NCBI GenBank assembly: GCA_003223025.1
Contig: QHXR01000010.1
Location: 1-53,811, forward strand
Source: Acidobacteriota bacterium
GTDB taxonomy: Bacteria > Acidobacteriota > Blastocatellia > Pyrinomonadales > Pyrinomonadaceae
Length of the DNA stretch: 53,811 nt
Reading direction: 5' to 3'
In this document: piece after piece, positions 35,389 to 43,778 of the stretch
Position numbering within the stretch: the first letter of the stretch is position 1
Layout of the letters: each line of letters opens with the position of its first letter
The notes under the pieces: model-generated
Told to the model about the DNA's origin: nothing
The model's database searches: none
What the model saw: the letters and a program-made list of their open reading frames with translations, nothing else
Translations under genes and position numbers: made by a program

Positions 35389-36141
35389 ATGACCAAGTTT
35401 TTGGACAATGCAAATGCAGAACATGACGCTACCGGATTCGGCGGCTACTCTGATCAGTCGCGCGTTTCGCGACGCCGAAAAGTCATTCTAACGATCTTTG
35501 CGGTTCTCATGACGCTCGTTGCCGCCGGATGCGCCGGTGGTTATTTGTATTGGCAGAGTTTCAAAGGAACACCGCAGTATGCGCTCGCGGCTCTGGTCGA
35601 CGCGGCTCGTCGTGATGATCAGGCGAGGATCGATGAGTTCGTCGCCATCGACAGCATAGTCGACGACTTCATGCCGCAGATAACGGGAAAAGCAGTTGAG
35701 CTTTATGGACGAGGACTTCCGCCGCAGACGATCGCGAAAGTGGCTCAGGTCGCGACTCCGCTCATGCCGGCAGTAAAGGAGCGAGCTAGAGCTCGGCTTC
35801 CGATCATGATCAGAAAGAAGACCGAGCGATTCGAAAGCGTGCCGTTCGCGGCGATGGTCATCGGAGCGGAAAGATACCTCGATATTCGTCTAAGCGGCGA
35901 TACGGCGGTCGTCCGGAGTAAGTTGCCGCAGCATTCCTTCGAAGTTAGAATGCAGCGAAACGGCGGTAGTTGGAAAATAGTCGGTGTTCGTGACGACGAG
36001 CTTGCCACCGAGATTGCGCAGAAGATCGGTCAGGAGATCATCGCCGTTGCGACGCACGGCGGAGTCAACGCTGCAGGCGATCGGCTCGGGCTCGGAAATC
36101 TCAACACGATCCTGCGACAGGCGGAAGATATTTTTAAGTAG
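35389..36141 (+). CDS. Membrane-anchored DUF2939-like protein
   Basis: The 250-residue protein has one N-terminal membrane helix (VILTIFAVLMTLVAAGCAGGYLYW) after a short cytoplasmic tail, then an alpha/beta domain opening TPQYALAALVDAARRDDQARIDEFVAIDSIVDDF, the pattern of DUF2939. Function unknown. I begin at the ATG at 35389 (MTKFLDNAN); the frame is open to 35344, directly after xseA. The gene separates xseA from xseB, which usually adjoin. Confidence 0.72.
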   Translation: MTKFLDNANAEHDATGFGGYSDQSRVSRRRKVILTIFAVLMTLVAAGCAGGYLYWQSFKGTPQYALAALVDAARRDDQARIDEFVAIDSIVDDFMPQITGKAVELYGRGLPPQTIAKVAQVATPLMPAVKERARARLPIMIRKKTERFESVPFAAMVIGAERYLDIRLSGDTAVVRSKLPQHSFEVRMQRNGGSWKIVGVRDDELATEIAQKIGQEIIAVATHGGVNAAGDRLGLGNLNTILRQAEDIFK

Positions 36142-36150
36142 TTTCGAGCT

Positions 36151-36221
36151 CTAAGTTTTGAGTTCCGCCTTTAGGCGGCAATTCTCGAAGATGCCGCCTA
36201 AAGGCGGAACTCAAAACTTAG
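36151..36221. repeat. Perfect 30-bp inverted repeat with nested palindrome
   Basis: Arms 36151-36180 and 36192-36221 are exact reverse complements with an 11-base loop. Each arm contains its own palindrome (CCGCCTTTAGGCGG or its complement). The element sits ten bases before the xseB start and could form a cruciform or a long mRNA hairpin. A divergent relative lies at 42852-42895. Confidence 0.92.
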
Positions 36222-36231
36222 ACAAATCTTT

Positions 36232-36510
36232 ATGGAAAAAACATTCGAAGCATCTTTGGCAGAACTCGAGAAGATCGTCGATCAACTTGAGAACGGAGAC
36301 CTGCCGCTGGAGGAAAGCCTGAAGCTTTTTGAAAACGGCGTGAAGCTTTCGCGTGTTTGCCGTGAACGACTAAGCGAAGCGGAACGACGGATCGAAGTTT
36401 TGATGAAGGACGGGAATGGTAACTTGAGTCTCTCTGACTTGCCGCCGGATTCCCGCACTCCGAATTCCGACGTTCCGCCGATAAAGCGAATCGTCTTTGA
36501 TCAGGAATAG
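36232..36510 (+). CDS. xseB: Exodeoxyribonuclease VII small subunit
   Basis: The 92-residue protein has the complete family core in its first about 65 residues ([54 protein letters not shown], seen as a two-helix hairpin), with a variable C-terminal tail. It wraps the large subunit XseA. The start lies just after a perfect inverted repeat, so a stem in the mRNA ends close to the initiation codon and no Shine-Dalgarno sequence is evident. Confidence 0.93.
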   Translation: MEKTFEASLAELEKIVDQLENGDLPLEESLKLFENGVKLSRVCRERLSEAERRIEVLMKDGNGNLSLSDLPPDSRTPNSDVPPIKRIVFDQE

Positions 36511-36517
36511 GCCTCGC

Positions 36518-36778
36518 CTATTTAGTCGTCGCAGTTAGGATCGCCAACGCGGCAAACAACACGACCATAAACCCGAAGACCACGATCGCGACGATCGCCG
36601 AGTAGATCACGATCCCCGTCGTGTTGTCCTTTCCGGATTTTCCGTTGTACTTGTGTCCGCACGACTGACACTTCACGTGACTCAGAATCTTCGGTCCGAG
36701 CACACCGCCCCACCACGTAAATTTCAATCGCTCTGCCGCGCCGTTGCACTTCGGACAAGGAACATAATTCGTGCTCAT
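36518..36778 (-). CDS. Small membrane protein with a zinc ribbon
   Basis: The 86-residue protein has two CxxC pairs (CPKC near residue 8 and CQSC near residue 37), forming a likely zinc ribbon, and a C-terminal membrane helix (about 56-82). Proteins of this kind are common and uncharacterised. Its stop lies 7 bases from the convergent xseB stop. Confidence 0.75.
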   Translation of the reverse strand: MSTNYVPCPKCNGAAERLKFTWWGGVLGPKILSHVKCQSCGHKYNGKSGKDNTTGIVIYSAIVAIVVFGFMVVLFAALAILTATTK

Positions 36779-36799
36779 ATTTTTATCTGGTAAAAGAAA

Positions 36800-36835
36800 A
36801 TGCCGCCGTCGGAGCTTCTCCGAAACGGCGGCAAC
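36800..36835 (-). terminator. Terminator of the BI-1 family gene
   Basis: GCCGCCGT pairs with ACGGCGGC, with an inner CGGAG...CTCCG stem, and a T-rich tail follows on the minus strand. Confidence 0.7.
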
Positions 36836-36852
36836 AGGATAGCGCGGAAGTG

Positions 36853-37563
36853 TTATCTTCGCGAGCTGAAAATACTGAGAATGTACCAGAAAAGGAGCGC
36901 GATGCTCGCGAACAATGTGAGCGACGCGGCAACGTACTGATTGGTATTGAAGCGCTGCAAAACGTTCGACGTGTTATACAAGATCGCCGACCCGGCGAAC
37001 GCAACCATCACGAATGCAAAAACACTTCCGAGCGAGAATCCGAAAAGCGCACTCGCAACGATAAACCCGAGCGCCATAAATCCGCCAATCGCGAGGATCG
37101 GGCCGAGGAAACTAAAATCGGTTCGCGTCAAAAATACCGTCGCCGTCAGACCGAGAAACAGTCCGAGCGTAACGATGCCCGCCTTCACGAGAATTGATCC
37201 GTCGCCCGAAGCGTACATCGCAATCGCGATCATCGGAACAAAGATCACGGCCTCGGCGATCACGTAAACCGCCAACCCGAGATACTGCGTTGCATTCGAC
37301 GAGTCAGACATCGCCCAGCGGTTCGCGAGATATGACACACCCATGAACGCCGCGAGCACCAGCAGCCAGCCCATTCTGCCGCCCGTCGTAATGACTGTAA
37401 GAATGGCTCCGGCCGCTCCCGAAACGAACAAGAATCCTTCGATCACCACGAAGGCGAGAATCGCCGCCGCGAGTAGAAGATAAGTCTTGCGAATGAACTG
37501 TGCCCTCTCAACCGGGAGTGCACCGGCCGCTGAATTTCCAAATGTGCTTGTAAAGTCTTGCAT
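36853..37563 (-). CDS. Bax inhibitor-1/YccA-family membrane protein
   Basis: The 236-residue protein has about seven membrane helices (AAAILAFVVIEGFLFV, GWLLVLAAFMGVSYLANRWA, YLGLAVYVIAEAVIFVPMI, and others), with the family's acidic residues in the later helices. BI-1 family proteins are pH-regulated calcium-leak channels or, as YccA, partners of FtsH. The N-terminus (MQDFTSTFGNSAAGALPVERAQFIRKTYLLL) has the normal cytoplasmic lead. No operon partner is evident. Confidence 0.88.
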   Translation of the reverse strand: MQDFTSTFGNSAAGALPVERAQFIRKTYLLLAAAILAFVVIEGFLFVSGAAGAILTVITTGGRMGWLLVLAAFMGVSYLANRWAMSDSSNATQYLGLAVYVIAEAVIFVPMIAIAMYASGDGSILVKAGIVTLGLFLGLTATVFLTRTDFSFLGPILAIGGFMALGFIVASALFGFSLGSVFAFVMVAFAGSAILYNTSNVLQRFNTNQYVAASLTLFASIALLFWYILSIFSSRR

Positions 37564-37648
37564 AATTTCTACCGCCGATTAGATTCGGTCTGAGATTGAA
37601 TGTGTGTCCAGATTCTATACGCCGCAGGCATCGCGTTAGTTCGTCAGT

Positions 37649-38458
37649 TTAAGCGTTCTCGGCGTCGTTCGAAAGCTTGCGGAGCTGCATGCAAAGCTCT
37701 TGTCCGATCGCCGGAAACAGGGATGCTCCGATCTGATTGAATCGGATCCATGCCGGATAATCTTCGAGCTTGCTTCCTTTCTTTCGAATGAGCGCCGTTC
37801 CGGTCGAGTACTCGACTTCGAAACCGGTTTGCTCGGCAAGCATGCGAAGTCGCTTGTCCCAAAAAACGTGAATGTGTTGACCGAGGACCCGACGTCCGCT
37901 GGCGAGCTGTCGGCGAAATTGTATCTCGCGCAACTTCGCAATAAATTTCGGCGCGGTCGGAACACCGACGAGCAGCAATCCACCGGGCTTTAGAATTCGA
38001 TGTATCTCGCCCATCGTAAAATCCGGACGCGGTAGATGCTCAAGAACGTGAGAGCAGATCACGATGTCGGCGGTCGCATCCGGAACGGGTAATCCGACAT
38101 CGAAGTCCGCCTCGATCCGGTCATCGTACTTAGCGAGCTCGATATCTGGCCGGTGGATATCCATGTCGAGCCCGATCCATTTCGATCCTTCGATGGGAGG
38201 AGTGAATCGTTTGATCGTGCCGCGATCGCACCCGACGTCGACGATGATCGGAGGAGCATCCAGGCTTGCGACTTCTTCCTGGATCACGCGGCTCAACCAC
38301 CAGTAACGAAGTGCACGCACCGGATATCTGCGCTTGTTCATTTCCTCCGAAAGAGGGAAGTCCGCGCGGTGGGTCTCTTCGTTATTCGCGATCGAGTCGA
38401 GCGGCTCGCGAACAAAGCGAAATCGGCCGTAATTTTTCTTTTTGATTTTTGAAACCAC
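37649..38458 (-). CDS. Class I SAM-dependent methyltransferase
   Basis: The 269-residue protein has a Methyltransf_11-type core: motif I IIVDVGCDRGTIKRF, acidic loop WIGLDMDIHRPDIELA, motif II-like VPDATADIVICSHVLEHL and a GGLLLVGVPT strand. The substrate is unknown; small-molecule, lipid or glycan methylation is possible. The start is the GTG at 38458; an ATG at 38341 with an adjacent GGAGG is an alternative that would remove 39 basic residues. Confidence 0.8.
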   Translation of the reverse strand: MVSKIKKKNYGRFRFVREPLDSIANNEETHRADFPLSEEMNKRRYPVRALRYWWLSRVIQEEVASLDAPPIIVDVGCDRGTIKRFTPPIEGSKWIGLDMDIHRPDIELAKYDDRIEADFDVGLPVPDATADIVICSHVLEHLPRPDFTMGEIHRILKPGGLLLVGVPTAPKFIAKLREIQFRRQLASGRRVLGQHIHVFWDKRLRMLAEQTGFEVEYSTGTALIRKKGSKLEDYPAWIRFNQIGASLFPAIGQELCMQLRKLSNDAENA

Positions 38459-38554
38459 GATTTGAGAACGGAAGTCGAATGATAAAAGAAAAAGCGGACC
38501 GAAACAAATCGCCGGTCCGCCGATCCTACAATTTCAAATTTGAAAGTTGAAATT

Positions 38555-38637
38555 CAAATCCCAAATCCCAAATCCCAAATCCCAAATCCCAAATCCCAAA
38601 TCCCAAATCCCAAATCCCAAATCCCAAATCCCAAATC
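38555..38637. repeat. Heptanucleotide tandem repeat (AAATCCC), about 12 copies
   Basis: Twelve near-identical AAATCCC units at 7-base period fill most of the spacer between pckG and the methyltransferase gene, just past the pckG stop codon. A degenerate run (TTTCAAATTTGAAAG) lies to its left. No gene is present in the spacer. Confidence 0.93.
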
Positions 38638-38642
38638 GAAAC

Positions 38643-40535
38643 TTATTCACCTTTCGCTACGGCCATCGTAACTTCTTCCGGCTCCGGTCTTGGTGCTGCC
38701 AATCCAAGCTCGGGCGAACGCCAGAGATTCGAAACGAGAAGCTCGCGGATAAACGTCATCTCTTTCGGCAGGCGATCGTAAAGTTTGAAGAAAAGATCAT
38801 CATGCATTGCGATCTCTTTCAACCACATGTCGCGATCGAGGTTCATGACCTTGTCGAACTGCTCGCGTGTAAAGTCGAGTCCGCGCCAATCCATGTGCTC
38901 GTATCGCGGCATCCATCCGAGCGGAGTTTCGCGTCCCATCGATTTTCCACGCGCACGTTCAACGATCCACTTCAGAATGCGCATGTTCTCGCCGTAACCC
39001 GGCCAAGCGAATTTTCCGTCTTCGTCCTTGAGGAACCAGTTGACCGAAAAGATTCGCGGCGGATCGGGAAGCTGACGGCCGAAGTTTAGCCAGTGCGAAA
39101 AGTAATCGCCCATGTGGTACCCGGCGAACGGCAGCATCGCGAACGGATCGCGGCGAACTTCGCCGATGTTGCCGAACGCAGCAGCCGTCATCTCGGATCC
39201 CATGGTTGCGGCCTGATACACGCCAAATGCCCAATTGAAGGATTGCAGAATTAGCGGCACTACCGAATTTCGACGGCCGCCGAAGATGAATGCTGAAACG
39301 GGAACGCCGGTGGGATCGTCAAAGTTTTCATCCACGACCGGGCACTGGGTGATCGGTGCGGTGAATCGTGCATTCGGATGCGCGGCTTTCACTTCGCTTG
39401 ATGGTGTCCAGTCGTTACCTTGCCAGTCGATCGCGTGTGCCGGCGGTTCGCCATCCATTCCTTCCCACCAGATGTCGCCGTCGTCGGTCAAAGCCACGTT
39501 CGTAAAGATCGTGTTCTCCCTGATCGACTCCATAGCATTGGGATTTGTTTTGTAATTCGTCCCCGGTGCAACTCCAAAGAATCCGAATTCCGGATTGATA
39601 GCGCGAAGCTTGCCTGTCTCATCCGGTTTGATCCACGCGATGACGTCTCCGACTGTCGTGATCTCCCACCCTTCTTCTTGGAACGGCTTGGGAGGAATCA
39701 GCATGGCGAAATTCGTTTTGCCGCACGCGGAAGGGAATGCGGCGCAGACATAATCTTTACGTCCGTCGGGCGATTTCACGCCGACGATCAGCATGTGCTC
39801 GGCAAGCCATCCTTGCGCACGTCCAAGCGTCGAAGCGATCCGAAGTGCGAGACACTTCTTACCGAGCAGCGCGTTTCCGCCGTAACCGGAACCGTAACTG
39901 ACAATCGAATTTTCTTCCGGAAAGTGGACGATGTACTTATCTTTCGGATCGGGCGAGCAGGGCCAGGCGACATCTTGCTGACCTTCGGCGAGCGGCATTC
40001 CAACAGAATGCAGACATTTCGTAAACTCGCCATCGCCAAGCGCGTCGAGCGCACGCTGACCCATGCGGGTCATGATCTTCATGTTGACGGCGGCGTATGC
40101 GGAGTCCGTGATCTGAACACCAAACTGCGAGATAGGCGAGCCGAGCGGCCCCATGCAGAACGGAACGACATACATCGTCCGGCCCTTCATCGCTCCCGTG
40201 AATTTCTTCTTCAGGATCACCTTCATCTCTGTCGGTGCCATCCAGTTGTTCGTCGGTCCGGCATCGCCCTTCGCTCGCGAGCAAATGTACGTCCGATCTT
40301 CGACGCGAGCGACATCCGACGGATGCGATCGCGCCAGAAAGCTATTTGGGCGCTTGGCTTCGTTCAATTTGATAAACGTACCGGCCTCGACCATCTCCTG
40401 ACACATCCGGTCGTACTCTTCCTGCGACCCGTCGCAAAGATAAATTGCATCCGGCTCACACAACTCCGCCGCGTCCTTGATCCAAAGCCGAAGCTCTTCG
40501 TTTTTAATATTTTCCGGGATCGTAAAATTAGCCAT
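38643..40535 (-). CDS. pckG: Phosphoenolpyruvate carboxykinase (GTP)
   Basis: The 630-residue enzyme converts oxaloacetate and GTP to PEP, CO2 and GDP, the first step of gluconeogenesis. Key features are the substrate-binding [16 protein letters not shown], the P-loop [16 protein letters not shown] with the GTP-type active cysteine, the kinase-2 motif VGDVIAWIK, and [11 protein letters not shown]. Length matches the GTP-dependent family. A TATATA element lies near 40567-40572 and a GntR-type palindrome farther upstream. Confidence 0.97.
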   Translation of the reverse strand: MANFTIPENIKNEELRLWIKDAAELCEPDAIYLCDGSQEEYDRMCQEMVEAGTFIKLNEAKRPNSFLARSHPSDVARVEDRTYICSRAKGDAGPTNNWMAPTEMKVILKKKFTGAMKGRTMYVVPFCMGPLGSPISQFGVQITDSAYAAVNMKIMTRMGQRALDALGDGEFTKCLHSVGMPLAEGQQDVAWPCSPDPKDKYIVHFPEENSIVSYGSGYGGNALLGKKCLALRIASTLGRAQGWLAEHMLIVGVKSPDGRKDYVCAAFPSACGKTNFAMLIPPKPFQEEGWEITTVGDVIAWIKPDETGKLRAINPEFGFFGVAPGTNYKTNPNAMESIRENTIFTNVALTDDGDIWWEGMDGEPPAHAIDWQGNDWTPSSEVKAAHPNARFTAPITQCPVVDENFDDPTGVPVSAFIFGGRRNSVVPLILQSFNWAFGVYQAATMGSEMTAAAFGNIGEVRRDPFAMLPFAGYHMGDYFSHWLNFGRQLPDPPRIFSVNWFLKDEDGKFAWPGYGENMRILKWIVERARGKSMGRETPLGWMPRYEHMDWRGLDFTREQFDKVMNLDRDMWLKEIAMHDDLFFKLYDRLPKEMTFIRELLVSNLWRSPELGLAAPRPEPEEVTMAVAKGE

Positions 40536-40593
40536 AACGTCCTCGAGAATGTCTCGAGAAATCTCCTATATAAGGTTTGTCTAAATTGCGGGT

Positions 40594-40629
40594 TAAATAA
40601 AAATAAAACGAGCAATAGAGCCTCGTTTT
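40594..40629 (-). terminator. Hairpin with T-rich tail upstream of pckG
   Basis: AAAACGAG pairs with CTCGTTTT, followed on the minus strand by ATTTTTATTT. It probably ends the transporter transcript. Confidence 0.5.
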
Positions 40630-40698
40630 CGAAAGTTATGGCGATAGGTTATCACACGAATGCGGAAAGGTTAAGAAGTTGGGTGAAACTGGCAAGTT

Positions 40699-40715
40699 AA
40701 TTGGTATTACCAATT
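40699..40715. promoter_or_regulatory. PdhR/FadR-type palindrome, candidate GntR-family operator
   Basis: AATTGGTATTACCAATT is a perfect 17-base palindrome of the form AATTGGT-N3-ACCAATT, the shape recognised by PdhR-like GntR regulators. It is upstream of pckG and ten bases after the transporter stop. A predicted terminator lies between it and pckG, so the controlled gene is uncertain. Confidence 0.45.
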
Positions 40716-40724
40716 TACGGGCGA

Positions 40725-41876
40725 TTAGGCTGCCGGAATCGGACGCAATCGATACTGGACTAAAGTGTGAACAACGACCGTGGTGATGATCAGCGCACCA
40801 CCTATGAGGGCCCACCGGGAGGGAGCTTCTCCAATGAATAGGAAAACCCACACTGGATTCAGCAGCGGTTCGATGAAGCCGATGATGCTGGCGTCGAGGG
40901 GGCGGGTTCCGGCAGTTACGCCTTTGATGAAGAGGATGTAGGCGATGCCGATCTGGATGATGCCGAGGAAGGAAACGGCGAACCAGTCGGTGTAGGTCAT
41001 TGTCGGAATTGCCGAGATGCCCGAGGGAAAAGTGAGTAATGCCAGCAGGAAGTTGCCGTAGATGACGGCGATCACGGGATTGATCGATTTTGGATTTTGG
41101 ATTTTGGATTTTGGATTGTTTGACGCACTGTGCGGATTCGTGATTCTCGCATTTTCATCATTCTCCTGGGAGAGAACCACCCCGTCAGCGGAAGCCGCTG
41201 CCACCCCTCCTTCGGAAGGAGGGGAGCCTGCGAATTTGGGAATGCGGATTTCGGATTGCGGATTGGACGAGATGGCTTCAACTGCCGATGTCGGCAACGT
41301 TAAATCCCCGGTCGCTACCGCTCCCGGTTCTGACTCTTGTATCTCGTCTCCTGTCTCCCGCCTTCCGGTCGCTCTCGGATGCTTGAGTAGCATGATATAC
41401 AAGCCCAAAAACACACCAGAAAATAACGCGGCGATGTTGCCTTGGTAATCGCTGATCTCGAGTTTTCCGACGAAAAATAAACTCATCCCCGCGATGCAGA
41501 AAACTACCGTCACCAGATCTCGCCAGTGAAACTTTTCGCCGATCACGAAGGGTGCCAGAGCCAGAATGTAGATCGGGGCGGTGTACTGGAGAAATATCGC
41601 GTTGGCGGCCGTAGTTTTTTTCGTTGCCCAAACGAACAGAAACAAAAGCGTTGCGTAGATGATCGATGTCAGCACCCCGAAAAGGTCTATCCTCAGACCT
41701 TGTTTTCGAGTTAAAATTGCGACGGTAATTCCAGCAAGAAGCGAGCGGAAAAAAGTTACTTGATACGCATCGAGCGTGGTTAATTTTATGAAGAGTCCGC
41801 CGGTGCTCCAAAGCAAAACCGCAATGATCACATAAGCTACGGGCGGGAGTTTTGTGTCGCGATTTGATGCGGTCAT
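40725..41876 (-). CDS. EamA/DMT-family transporter with a repeat-derived central loop
   Basis: The 383-residue drug/metabolite exporter has the usual ten helices in two EamA halves (AYVIIAVLLWSTGGLFIK at the start, IIGFIEPLLNPVWVFLFIGE and WALIGGALIITTVV near the end). Between helices five and six, family members have a short loop; here about 97 residues intervene (DNA 41082-41372). This insert is hydrophilic and low in complexity, and its DNA contains heptamer repeats (GGATTTT, 41085-41118) and REP-like palindromes. The frame stays open through it. I choose the ATG at 41876 (MTASNRDTKL). A functional protein is plausible because the insert falls in a cytoplasmic loop. The substrate is unknown. 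Confidence 0.85.
   Translation of the reverse strand: MTASNRDTKLPPVAYVIIAVLLWSTGGLFIKLTTLDAYQVTFFRSLLAGITVAILTRKQGLRIDLFGVLTSIIYATLLFLFVWATKKTTAANAIFLQYTAPIYILALAPFVIGEKFHWRDLVTVVFCIAGMSLFFVGKLEISDYQGNIAALFSGVFLGLYIMLLKHPRATGRRETGDEIQESEPGAVATGDLTLPTSAVEAISSNPQSEIRIPKFAGSPPSEGGVAAASADGVVLSQENDENARITNPHSASNNPKSKIQNPKSINPVIAVIYGNFLLALLTFPSGISAIPTMTYTDWFAVSFLGIIQIGIAYILFIKGVTAGTRPLDASIIGFIEPLLNPVWVFLFIGEAPSRWALIGGALIITTVVVHTLVQYRLRPIPAA
41085..41118. repeat. Heptanucleotide repeat (GGATTTT) inside a coding region
   Basis: Four to five copies at a 7-base period lie within the transporter loop and are translated as NPKSKIQNPKS on the minus strand. A degenerate GGATTGC/GGATTGG run follows at about 41240-41265. 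Confidence 0.88.
41195..41226. repeat. REP-like palindrome pair inside the transporter gene
   Basis: GTCAGCGGAAGCCGCTGC and CCCCTCCTTCGGAAGGAGGGG are adjacent palindromes of the kind spread through intergenic DNA. They encode part of the transporter's central loop. Confidence 0.75.
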
Positions 41877-42116
41877 TTGAGTGACAAAAAGTGTGCAACG
41901 TACGAAATGATTTCGGCTTCTTAATCCTGTCGATCGCAATTCACCTCAAACAAAAAGCAAGAATTGCGATAAGCAAAAGACGTAATTATACAGGCAACAG
42001 ACCGCTCTTAGCGAAAGGCTGATTTGGGCGGAACCGGGACCCGAAAAAACACTAACTCACTTCGGGTCGTTACATAAAAAGGAACCTGGGTTTACCCACT
42101 AAACAGAGGAAAAGAA
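41877..42116. other. Divergent spacer before the secreted phosphatase
   Basis: It contains a possible promoter (TTGCGA, 17 bases, TATACA, about 41966-41994) and a hairpin (GACCCGA with TCGGGTC, about 42040-42070). No gene is seen. Confidence 0.35.
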
Positions 42117-42764
42117 ATGATCAAAAATACCTTGCGCCCCATAGTCGCCTCACTCGCTATCGTACTCGGATTCGTAACAGTTTCGTTCGCACAAACTCAA
42201 GCAAATTTTCAAACTACCGACGCTCCGGCATCCGTTTCGGCCGCAGCACAAAAAGATTTCTCGAATGTTAAGATCGGCAATTTCGGCCAGATGGACGAAC
42301 GTTTCTTCCGCGGTGCTCAGCCGCTCGAGTCGGACTATCAAGCTCTGAAAGATCTCGGTATCAATACGATCATCGATCTTCGCAACGATCCGACGACATA
42401 TGAAAAAGCTGCCGTCGAGGCACTCGGAATGAAGTACGTAAACATCTCGATGAGCGGTTGGAAAAGCCCAAAGCAGGCTGATATAGATACCTTCCTCGCG
42501 CTAATTAAGGATCCGTCGACCGGAAAATTTTTCGTGCACTGCAAGGCCGGCATTCACCGCACGGGTGTTATCGGTGCAGCATATCGGTATACGAACGATG
42601 GTTGGGATTATGACAAGGTCTACAAGGAAATGAAGGACTACCACTACTCGAGCGGTTTGGTTCACGGTGCTCTCGGATCCTTCGTCAAAAAGATGGGCAG
42701 GAATTTGCCGGAAAGAGCCACGACTACTCAGCCGATTGCAGCGGCTCAGGGAACGCAGAACTAG
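42117..42764 (+). CDS. Secreted dual-specificity-type phosphatase
   Basis: The 215-residue protein has a signal peptide (cleavage near VSFAQ) and a dual-specificity/tyrosine phosphatase fold: FFRGAQPLESDYQALKDLGINTIIDLR, the signature loop HCKAGIHRTG (CX5R) and a following helix AAYRYTNDGW. The general-acid region is WKSPKQAD. AGAGGA lies 7 bases before the ATG. Being exported, it may dephosphorylate inositol phosphates, lipids or envelope proteins. A terminator follows. Confidence 0.88.
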   Translation: MIKNTLRPIVASLAIVLGFVTVSFAQTQANFQTTDAPASVSAAAQKDFSNVKIGNFGQMDERFFRGAQPLESDYQALKDLGINTIIDLRNDPTTYEKAAVEALGMKYVNISMSGWKSPKQADIDTFLALIKDPSTGKFFVHCKAGIHRTGVIGAAYRYTNDGWDYDKVYKEMKDYHYSSGLVHGALGSFVKKMGRNLPERATTTQPIAAAQGTQN

Positions 42765-42782
42765 TTTTATAGACAGTGATCG

Positions 42783-42822
42783 AAAAAAAGAGACTGCCCG
42801 TAATCGGCGGTCTCTTTTTTAT
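42783..42822 (+). terminator. Intrinsic terminator after the secreted phosphatase
   Basis: GAGACTGCC pairs with GGCGGTCTC (one G-U pair) extended by A/T pairs, followed by TTTTTT. Confidence 0.88.
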
Positions 42823-42851
42823 TTCATCAAGTGGTAGCTCCGAGGGGCGAA

Positions 42852-42895
42852 CGGGCCGCCTGAAGGCGGAACTCCAAACTTGCGGAACTCCAAAC
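42852..42895. repeat. Degenerate copy of the CCGCCTNAAGGCGGAACTC element
   Basis: GCCGCCTGAAGGCGGAACTC is followed by a direct duplication of CGGAACTCCAAACTT. It is related to one arm of the inverted repeat at 36151-36221. Confidence 0.75.
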
Positions 42896-43774
42896 TTACT
42901 GATAAATATCGTTCGCCGATTTAGTCTTCGACCACTGGATCTTCTCTACGTTTGGATCGGCGCGTAGTATTCGATCGCTCATCGAATCCGTTCGCAGACT
43001 CAAAGGCAGATTCAGGTAGTAAACGATCGAACCGGTCGAACCTTCCTTTTCAGGATCAGGCGGATCTAGTTCCCGAACCTCCGCGTCGATTTTTCTCCGG
43101 CGAAATATCTTCTGAAGAACCTGCTGCGTCCTGTCTGTATTCGTTGTCTTGATGGTCAGTTCCATCGACCGGAAGATCGATTCGCCTTCATTGAATTCGA
43201 GCAGCCAAAGCAGAGCGAGTGCGAAGAGACACAGTGCGAGTCCCAATTCCCAACGACCGACTCCGGCGGCCAATCCAAGCGCAAGACTGATCAGCAGTAC
43301 GGTGATCTCTTTCGGATCGCGAATGTTCGTTCGGAATCTCACAAGAGACGCCGCCGCGAAGATCGCGAACGCGCGAGCCGCACTGTCGCCGACTACCATC
43401 ATCAACGCAGCAGCGACGACGGCGAGCAGAATTTGAGTTTGCGAAACAAAAAGACTTCGTCGAAAGAGCGGTACGTCCTTTCGCGGGCGAAAGGCGAGCA
43501 CTCCGGAAAGGATCACGGCGAAAAGCAGACGCAAAATAATTTGGAGTCCCGCTTCGGATCGACTCATCGATTCGAACTGAGTATTGCTCGATACCACGTC
43601 GTTGGCGGCGTTGATAAACGGATTATCGCTCGTCGACGGTGACGCCGTTGCAATTGCCGCGGTGTTCGAATTATTTGCCGGCTGCGGCGTGCCGGATCGA
43701 TTCAGCATCAGCACGAGCGCAAGCAGTACTCCGCCTACGACCGCGACCATAACAAGACGTCGTGAGTTTCCCAT
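42896..43774 (-). CDS. DUF4956-family membrane protein
   Basis: The 292-residue protein has an N-terminal membrane helix and a Ser/Asn/Thr-rich linker, then the DUF4956 core: helices around LQIILRLLFAVILSGVLAF and ILLAVVAAALMMVVGD, the signature LVRFRTNIRDPKEITVLLISLALGLAAGVG, and a cytoplasmic ferredoxin-like C-terminal domain. DUF4956 proteins commonly sit next to VTC-type polyphosphate polymerases and CotH-type kinases. Here the partners are ppk1 and a secreted kinase-like protein, all on one strand with 4-30 bp spacing, so one operon is likely. Confidence 0.8.
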   Translation of the reverse strand: MGNSRRLVMVAVVGGVLLALVLMLNRSGTPQPANNSNTAAIATASPSTSDNPFINAANDVVSSNTQFESMSRSEAGLQIILRLLFAVILSGVLAFRPRKDVPLFRRSLFVSQTQILLAVVAAALMMVVGDSAARAFAIFAAASLVRFRTNIRDPKEITVLLISLALGLAAGVGRWELGLALCLFALALLWLLEFNEGESIFRSMELTIKTTNTDRTQQVLQKIFRRRKIDAEVRELDPPDPEKEGSTGSIVYYLNLPLSLRTDSMSDRILRADPNVEKIQWSKTKSANDIYQ

Positions 43775-43778
43775 CTTT

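Noticed and set aside
38555-38637. CRISPR array
   Set aside because: The units are seven bases long with no spacers between them; it is a simple tandem repeat.
39420-40700. 426-codon open frame on the plus strand
   Set aside because: Antisense to pckG over nearly its whole length; only pckG shows family motifs.
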